From NCBI GenBank assembly GCA_033296885.1, contig MU864040.1, forward strand, positions 1 through 59,989: a DNA stretch of 59,989 nt. Reading direction: 5' to 3'. Below are positions 53,701-59,989 of the stretch, one piece after another. Within the stretch, counting starts at the first letter, position 1; every line of letters begins with the position of its first letter. Made by a program: the position numbers and the translations under genes. The notes below the pieces were generated by a model. That model had not been told where the DNA came from and did not search any database. It saw nothing but the letters and a program-made list of their open reading frames with translations. This DNA comes from Triangularia verruculosa. Its lineage: Eukaryota > Ascomycota > Sordariomycetes > Sordariales > Podosporaceae.

Positions 53701-55368
53701 ATTGTTCATACCAGAAAGTGATCGACTAATAAGATCGAACCCAGTAGGCGCGCTTCCGCTCACACCTCACATCTCCCCAGATCTACCCTCACCTGTGACA
53801 TTGGCCTCCTCGTCATCTTGGATTGTGGCGCCGGACGGAGCCGCACTGATTCTCGTCCAGTCCCCTAGCACTCCAGCTGACAGGGCCATCGTTGCATCCA
53901 TCCCCTTGTGACAGCATCTTGCTGCCTTCAGAGTCATATTCGGCCTCTGCCGCCGCGGCTTACCTCTACCGACTGAGAGACCTCAGTCACACGTACCTTG
54001 CACCCTTACCCGGTATCCTGTCAGCAGCCCCAACTGGCCAGGACTAGTAGATGCTCTCAGACCGGACAGTCTGCACATCCGGCTCCTGTACATCAAGTGG
54101 CCCCTGTCTATCTCCTTGTTCTGAACAGCAGACTTCTGCATTGGACTAGTCGAGGTGCGCTTGGCGGCAAGACAGGAATTGCGCAACTGTCTATTCGCCA
54201 CCGCTTGGCTTGCTCTGAAAAAGGGCCTCTTGTCGAGGGCACAGCTACTACCCGAGACGAACTCGCATCTTCCTACCAAGTCAGTACCTACTACGGGCTA
54301 TCCGCGGCTATACCCGCCTGAAGTTGACGCCAGAATTCCTTCCTCTCTCAAAAGTCCGGGGAGGCTCAGTGGACATCCCGGCTGGCTTCTGCTGCCGGCG
54401 GTTGCTCAATCACAGCGGGAACCCACATGCACGCCCACCCTTCGAACCAAGAAATCCTCACCCCCTCCTGAGGCAGATCACCTTCTGCCAGCCAGCAATC
54501 CCCATCGAACCAGACACCCTGGACTCCCGGCACCCCAAAGCTTGACTGAGCGGAGAAGGGGGTCTCACCGTCAGCTATCATTCTGGCACCATTCCCCACT
54601 GGTCCCCGATCCCCCAGTCTGGCGAAGAGATTGCCACTCGTGTCCTGTTTGGCATCTACTCCTCCTGGTGTGCGGACATTCAGCCCAAACCGGCGGCATC
54701 CCAGATCTCCTCCTGCTCCTCTACTACCCCCCCTGGCCTCACATCCTGCCATTCTTGTCCTTGACGTGGCGCTTGGACTTGCTTAGCTCATTATTATATA
54801 TCCCGGGGATTATCTTCTATGGAGAAGGTCAAAAAGACATATTGACGGGGGAGAGACTAATATTCTTGCTTGCGTGGATTCTCTGGGCACAGCACACTAT
54901 CATCTATTGGCCAGGGTTCAACTTCTTTTCTTTGGCACTCTCCCCTCCCCCCACCAACCATTATTGTAACTACGGTTGGATTTGATCAACTCTTCCCTTC
55001 TTCCTCGACGGCTCGGCGCAGGCCTTCTCTTCACCCAGAACGTGCCCGACTCTCGACGGCAGTACCTCGAAGGCACTCTTGTCACCTCGGAAACACCGAC
55101 CACTGTCCACTCTATTGTGCTGTCAAGGTTTCTGGGAGACAGCTTCATTGACTGTTTGGTTGACCTACCACGGTTTCTCTGAGGACGACCGGATTCATTA
55201 CACTCCAAACCGAAGCATACCGAAAATCGAGCGCAAACCCAACGGAATCCGACTCGATCTCACATGTTCACAACTGCCGACATCATCTGACACCACGAGG
55301 CACGATTCATCACTCAAACTCTCTCCTCACCCTTGGTGACACTCCTTTGCATCTTCAGACGAATCACG
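47779..55368. other. 7.6-kb region without a recognisable gene
   Basis: Base composition is ordinary, with no RIP-like AT-richness, yet stops are frequent in all frames and I find no known protein motif, tRNA or transposon end. The longest open stretch (about 54155-54985, plus) starts only with GTG and is low-complexity Pro/Leu/Ser. The region precedes the Zn2Cys6 gene at 55369, so part may be its promoter and a long, possibly spliced 5' leader; long non-coding RNA genes are also possible. Confidence 0.4.
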
Positions 55369-57685
55369 ATGGGTGACTACTATCACCACTTTCTGTCCTC
55401 GATGGCAGGTGTTGGAGGACAGCCCAGCCAGAGTCCACTTGAAGGCCCTCCACAGATGTCTCATCAGCCTCAGATGATAGCAATGGGAGGACCCCCGATG
55501 CCTAGTCCATATCAAAGTCTAGGCTACTTCACCGGATTTCCCGAGCCGATTATGTTCAATGCCCCGAAAACGCAAAGAAGTAGAAGAAAGTCGGCACCTG
55601 GCCTCGACCACATCAAGCATCGACGCACGAGATCAGGTTGCTTCACATGTCGCAGTCGTCGAGTCAAGGTAGGACCTCGGAGTATTCAGAAGCGTCAGAG
55701 TGGAGGTTAATGTGGCTGTAGTGCGATGAAACACATCCGATTTGTGAAAGTGGGTAGCGGACAGATGGTTTCTATCTACTAGCATGGCAGCTAACTGGCG
55801 ACAGGATGCCGAAAGGGGAAAAGAGAATGCCTTTACCCAGAACCAGCACCGCCAAAGGGCGCCGGGGGCTCTGCTTCCAAGGAGTCTTCCAGCGCGCCGA
55901 GTCAACAGGCAAGCCCAACCTCTTCGCGGGGCGACGACGATGACGACGATGACCGGGATTCAAAGCTGGAGCCAATCATGGATGAAGACGAGGAAGAGCC
56001 ACAAAGCGCGACCTCGACGACGGCGCCATTGTTTCCTCTTAGAAGATCGAGCACCACATCCTCTTTTGGCATGCAACGCGCTCCTCCAGGGTACCGATAC
56101 GACTCTGAAACCCCTTCGTTGGACGGAAACAAGAGCTCGTCGCCATTATCAACTGGCACGGCGACTGCCCAACAGCACCGTCCAGATTGGACATTCTTGC
56201 CGCACGAGTTGCAATTTTATCTCGGCTACTTCTACGACAACATCACCCACTACCACTACGGGCTCGTGACCGATGCTGGGGACTTCTTTCGGACAACCCT
56301 TGTCGGGTTGGCACTCCGGAATGAGGCCTTGCTCTACGCTATTGCAGCCTTTTCGGCATACCACCATGCGCTGAACAACGCCCATGGAAGAATCAACGAG
56401 TTCTTGCAGTACTACAACCACAGTGTCAAGAATCTCTTGGAGTGTCTGAAGAGGAAGGAAAAGTTCAATGTTGCCACTCTGCTGACGATTCTTCAGCTGG
56501 GCACAATAGAGGTACGTTCGTTCCACAAGACGGGGGTACACTGGGATGGCTAACAGCAATCAGGAGTACCTGGGCGATTGGGTCAATCTTATGGGCCATC
56601 AGAAGGCCGCTCTCGAGATCTTCACGCAGCTCTTTACTCCACAGACCGTCATGCAGTCACAGCTGGGTCGAGCTGCTCTGATGTGGTATGCTCGTTTCGA
56701 TCTCTTCGTCGCCATCATGGGTGGTTTGGAAACAACACTATCTCGCGATTGGTACTTGGAAGCGACAACCTGCCACGATTCGGGTGCGGCCGCGGAACCA
56801 GATAATACATCGTGGAAGGTTGAAGCGTGCTCTGCAAAGTTGCAGCTTATTTCAATGGAAATGGCAACACTATATGCCAAAAGAGCAAAGGGTCAAGGTT
56901 CGGGTGAAGATTTTGCCAGCGAGCATCAACGGTTATCCAGATGTCTCGAGGACTGGAAAGCCGGATGGGATCCTGCTTTGACAGATCCTTCACACCTCGT
57001 TACGGACTTTTCAGGAAGCCGAACACCGGATCCGAACGATATTGTCAACCCATTTACGTCCGGTGCGCTGCTTCGGCCTCCGCTATTCGCTTCGACGATT
57101 TTGACGGCCAGCTATCATTCCATGAGCCTATTGCATAATAGCCAGAGTGACATCAGACTAACGGAACAAGCCCGCGTCAAAATGACGGAACACTCCTACA
57201 GGATATTTCAGATTTTCGAGGCGGTCGAATTATGGCCACACAGCCCGCCGGGTGCACTGATTGCGTTACAGTCCAGTTTGGCCGTGGCTACTCTTAATGT
57301 TCAACGGGATCCACGACATCAGATGTGGGTTAGGAGGAAGTTTGTACTATTGGAGGCGATGGGGTAAGTCCTTCTTTCCTGGATACTGTTGGCGAATTAC
57401 TTTAAAGACATATTTGACTGACGTTGACCTTGTGTCTACTGCAGATACATCTTCCCTGCTACGATGCGCAATAGGATGGCCGAGCTTTTCTCGGACGAGA
57501 CATGCACCAGATGGTGGCTTCCAAACGACGAGGATTTCCCTCCTCTGCTACAAAACATCCGCGCCTATGCAGATGAGCGTAACGTCATGGCGGCGTCCAC
57601 CCAGCGGGACACTGTGCAACAAATTCGCCATGTATTCTCAAGAATGAATCTTGCAGAAGCCGCAAGAGATCCCACCCAAAACTGA
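55369..57685 (+). CDS. Zn2Cys6 transcription factor
   Basis: Exons 55369-55668, 55722-55749, 55805-56511, 56564-57363 and 57445-57685 give 691 residues. The Gal4-type cluster has Cys at 91, 94, 101, 108, 111 and 118 (x2, x6, x6, x2, x6). It is spread over three exons: one intron lies exactly before the third cysteine, and a second lies between the fourth and fifth, leaving a 28-bp exon. Upstream is a Pro/Met/Gln-rich tail and a basic segment (RSRRKSAPG, KHRRTRSG). An acidic Asp/Glu run follows the cluster. The remainder is the helical fungal-specific domain (LPHELQFYLGYFYDNITHYHYGL, LRNEALLYAIAAFSAYHHALNN, LGDWVNLMGHQKAALEIFTQLF). This resembles the sterol/development-regulator class of C6 proteins, but I cannot name an ortholog. 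Confidence 0.93.
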
Positions 57686-59989
57686 TGGCCGTGGTACCTC
57701 GGCATAACGACTGGCCTTGTTTGGTTCAATCACACCAGGCCGATAAGCGGCTGGCAGATTGAGAAGATAATGCTTCATGGAGATATCATAACATGCCGCC
57801 GTTGCTGTCCCTGTTTGCGAATCAAGAACGAACTCGGCACAGGGTCGGGAACGGTTGACGTTGCTCAAGACGATGCGGCTCATGTCTGCCGTGTGGCCCG
57901 AGTCCTTGGACAATTTCCTAGAACCCGATCATGCGGGCCTGCGACGTCAGATCTCGTTGCTAATGCAGGGGAAAATGCTAAGATCACAGCTTGCACCGCT
58001 TTTGCCCACTCTGAAACACACCCCCGGCACTCGGTGGTGGTGGTGGTGGTGGTGGTGGGCTCTTCAGCTCTCCTCTCGTTTCCCCCCACACCGAACCCCC
58101 CAACGACACCCTGCAATGCAATCGGACGGGCGGGACAAATGTGCAGACTACATCAGATGACATGTCGATCTTATGGCTGTCGTTCCGTCATCCGGGCGCC
58201 AAATTCTCCTGGGGGGTTGCGCGGCTGTTGATGCATATGCGATGCATTTACCGTCCGAACTGGTGTCTTGGCTTGGCGAACGGAGTTTGAGGGAGAGGGA
58301 ATAATCACAGGGGATAGGAGAGGGAGGTGTGCGTTCGGGCTGAGAGGAGAGGAGGTGGACCTTTCAGCTTAGGATTGGATGCGACACTTCCAACTTCCCC
58401 TCACGAGGCCGAAATCGATCGCGGGATGGTGCCCTCCGAGCACTTCAGGTCGAGACCGACGGTTCTTGCAGCATCAACGATGTACCGCCGCAAACTTTGG
58501 GTTTTATTCACTTCAACTTTTGTATTACTATCTATTATTCCTTTTATTTTTATTTTGCGAGTCGGGTGGGTTGTTTGATATTTCTGGTTTTTGTTATTGC
58601 ATTGTCCCTTTGTTATTAATATTCATATTCCTGGGTGTTACTGCTTGGGAATCCTTCATCATTTATTTCTTCAAGTCAGATTTTCAAAGTACATTTTCTC
58701 GAGGGTGGTTATAAACCTCGATATTTTTTATACAAATATTGGGGTGTGTTTTCTATTTTCTATTGTCATTTACCTGCGCTTGGGGAGGAGGATTTGGGAC
58801 AGCATCAGCGTCAGCAACACTATCAGCCATTCTACATACAACCTAATCATAACGGCCGGCAACGAACCCCCTCCACAAACTCTGGAGCGAAAACAAACAA
58901 GGGGATGGAAGGACGGGTGTGTGAGTGTACGACAAGACGAGAACCTAGTGCGACAAAAAAAGTGCGAAACTCGATTCAATGATACCCCCCCCATGTGATT
59001 TTTGGAGCAGTGTTGGGAGTGGGAACAGAAGATAATACAATGTATTAGTACGATAAACTGGTGTTTGGCGGGGTTGTGTGCATATCATGGCGTGGGATGA
59101 CGGAGCATGGAAGAGTGGGTTATGGAGAAGTTTGTTCAGGGGTTTAGGGGTGGACAAGGATATACAGAAAAGCGAGAGTTATATTCGGAAATGGGGATTA
59201 AGGGAAGAAGTATACTAGTTAGTAAGGGTTTGGAATTAATTAGAGGGTGAGAAAAAAGGAGGTTGTAGGTAGAGGATGGGAATTGGAATTGGGGGGAGGC
59301 AATGTGGATAGTGTTTAATTATTTTCGCTTCTTGTAGAGTATTTTAGTTTTTGGGTAAATATTTGGATATATTATCTATGCACAATGTGCCTTTTAGTCT
59401 TCCTACCGTGCATTTTATTAAGAAGATGTGGAATCTTTAAAGAATCTATCGTATGCACTCTATCTAAATAGCAGAACACTATAGTCAAAATAGCAAGAAA
59501 AGAGGGAGAAATCTTTCGGGGGAACTACAGGGTAGGTACAGAAGTCTCACTTTTTGCGAGATCAATCTACAGCTCAAACCCTGCTTCTACGGTAAAGATA
59601 GAAACAGGGGTTAAAACCGGGACACAACAGGACAAAATAGATAAATAAGAGATGTCTTTATACATAGGGATCAAATTACAATAACGACGCAACATAAAAA
59701 AAGAAAAAAAGAAAACGCATAGCTATCCTTAAGATATCTCCACTCAGTCCGGGCATCTAGCAACTTGCTTTAACTATACTTAATCCCTACTAAGCGGTTT
59801 TAAAAAGAGAGATACTCCGTATACTATATAACCTATCAATCCGTACTATATAGGGCCTTATTTTATTATATAAATCCCTAACCCTATAGGTAGGTGTTAA
59901 AATACAGCTTTTGTTTGTGGATTTTACAGTGTATCTGAGCCCTGTAGAATACAGGGCCTCAGAGGCAATACAATGGCTTAGATCAGCAG
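57686..59989. other. Gene-free right end, AT-rich toward the edge
   Basis: No gene recognised. It contains a (GGT)8 run at 58033-58056, T-rich sequence around 58500-58750, and increasingly AT-rich sequence from about 59300. A perfect 8-bp-stem inverted repeat (GCCCTGTA ... TACAGGGC) lies at 59939-59957. The left edge of the window has similar words (CCTGTA ... TACAGG at 49-70), which may mean related repeat remnants. Confidence 0.45.
58033..58056. repeat. GGT microsatellite
   Basis: Eight perfect GGT units in non-coding sequence downstream of the Zn2Cys6 gene. Confidence 0.9.

Noticed and set aside
53745..53757. Another partial B-box-like sequence (GATCGAACCCAGT)
   Set aside because: The T stem does not pair and no other tRNA arm is present.
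54155..54985. 276-codon open stretch on the plus strand
   Set aside because: Opens with GTG, has low-complexity Pro/Leu/Ser composition and no recognisable domain; more likely leader sequence of the downstream regulator.
58327..58998. Overlapping hydrophobic short frames near the right end
   Set aside because: T-rich non-coding sequence giving Phe/Leu/Ile-rich translations; no signal or domain.

Overview
This 60-kb window is nuclear DNA of a filamentous ascomycete, most likely Sordariomycetes/Sordariales. Support: short GT-AG introns (about 48-120 bp), a NIT-4 type nitrate regulator, Ku70 and acetylglutamate synthase of filamentous-fungal type, and AT-rich blocks at the left edge (about 465-860 and 1535-1990) that look mutated by repeat-induced point mutation (RIP). 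Placement below order level is not possible from sequence alone.

Layout. 1-2000: RIP-damaged repeat relics. 2000-3830: no clear gene, with an exon-like fragment on the minus strand. 3832-5895 (+): secreted/membrane-anchored kelch protein. 7047-10500 (-): large Q/N-rich nuclear protein with an unusual six-cysteine cluster. 11024-13094 (-) Ku70 and 13697-15069 (+) ferrochelatase share a divergent promoter. 16197-18083 (+): MFS transporter. 18514-20334 (+): HIT hydrolase with a long charged extension. 20803-23556 (-): nitrate regulator NIT-4. 24897-25673 (+): unknown protein with PPxY motifs. 25721-27817 (-): mitochondrial PPR-like protein. 28357-28968 (-): LSM4 in four exons, one carrying only the ATG. 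29559-29643 (-): intron-containing tRNA-Ala(AGC). 30053-31438 (-): Gvp36-type BAR protein. 31813-33885 (-): mitochondrial N-acetylglutamate synthase. 34817-35789 (+): beta-hydroxyacid dehydrogenase. 36144-36524 (+): V-ATPase subunit e. 36931-37907 (-): ARV1. 38415-40289 (-): LysM protein. 41528-45219 (+): condensin SMC2. 45841-47778 (-): MOSC-domain protein. 47779-55368: 7.6 kb without a recognisable gene. 55369-57685 (+): Zn2Cys6 regulator. 57686-59989: gene-free, becoming AT-rich.

Most genes are single-copy housekeeping functions: DNA repair, haem and arginine synthesis, mRNA decay/splicing, condensin, vacuolar acidification and ER lipid homeostasis. There is no gene cluster with one shared pathway. 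The features that stand out are gene-specific. They are the intron-split atypical zinc cluster with a prion-like tail, the HIT fusion with two good starts, two independent GC-AG introns, a poly-glycine insertion inside the ARV1 zinc ribbon, a perfect 33-bp in-frame duplication in the MOSC protein, and the very long leader region of the terminal Zn2Cys6 gene. I do not see a convincing new multi-gene system. Exon borders were placed by eye from splice signals and reading phase; each multi-exon model given with explicit exons keeps an open frame throughout.
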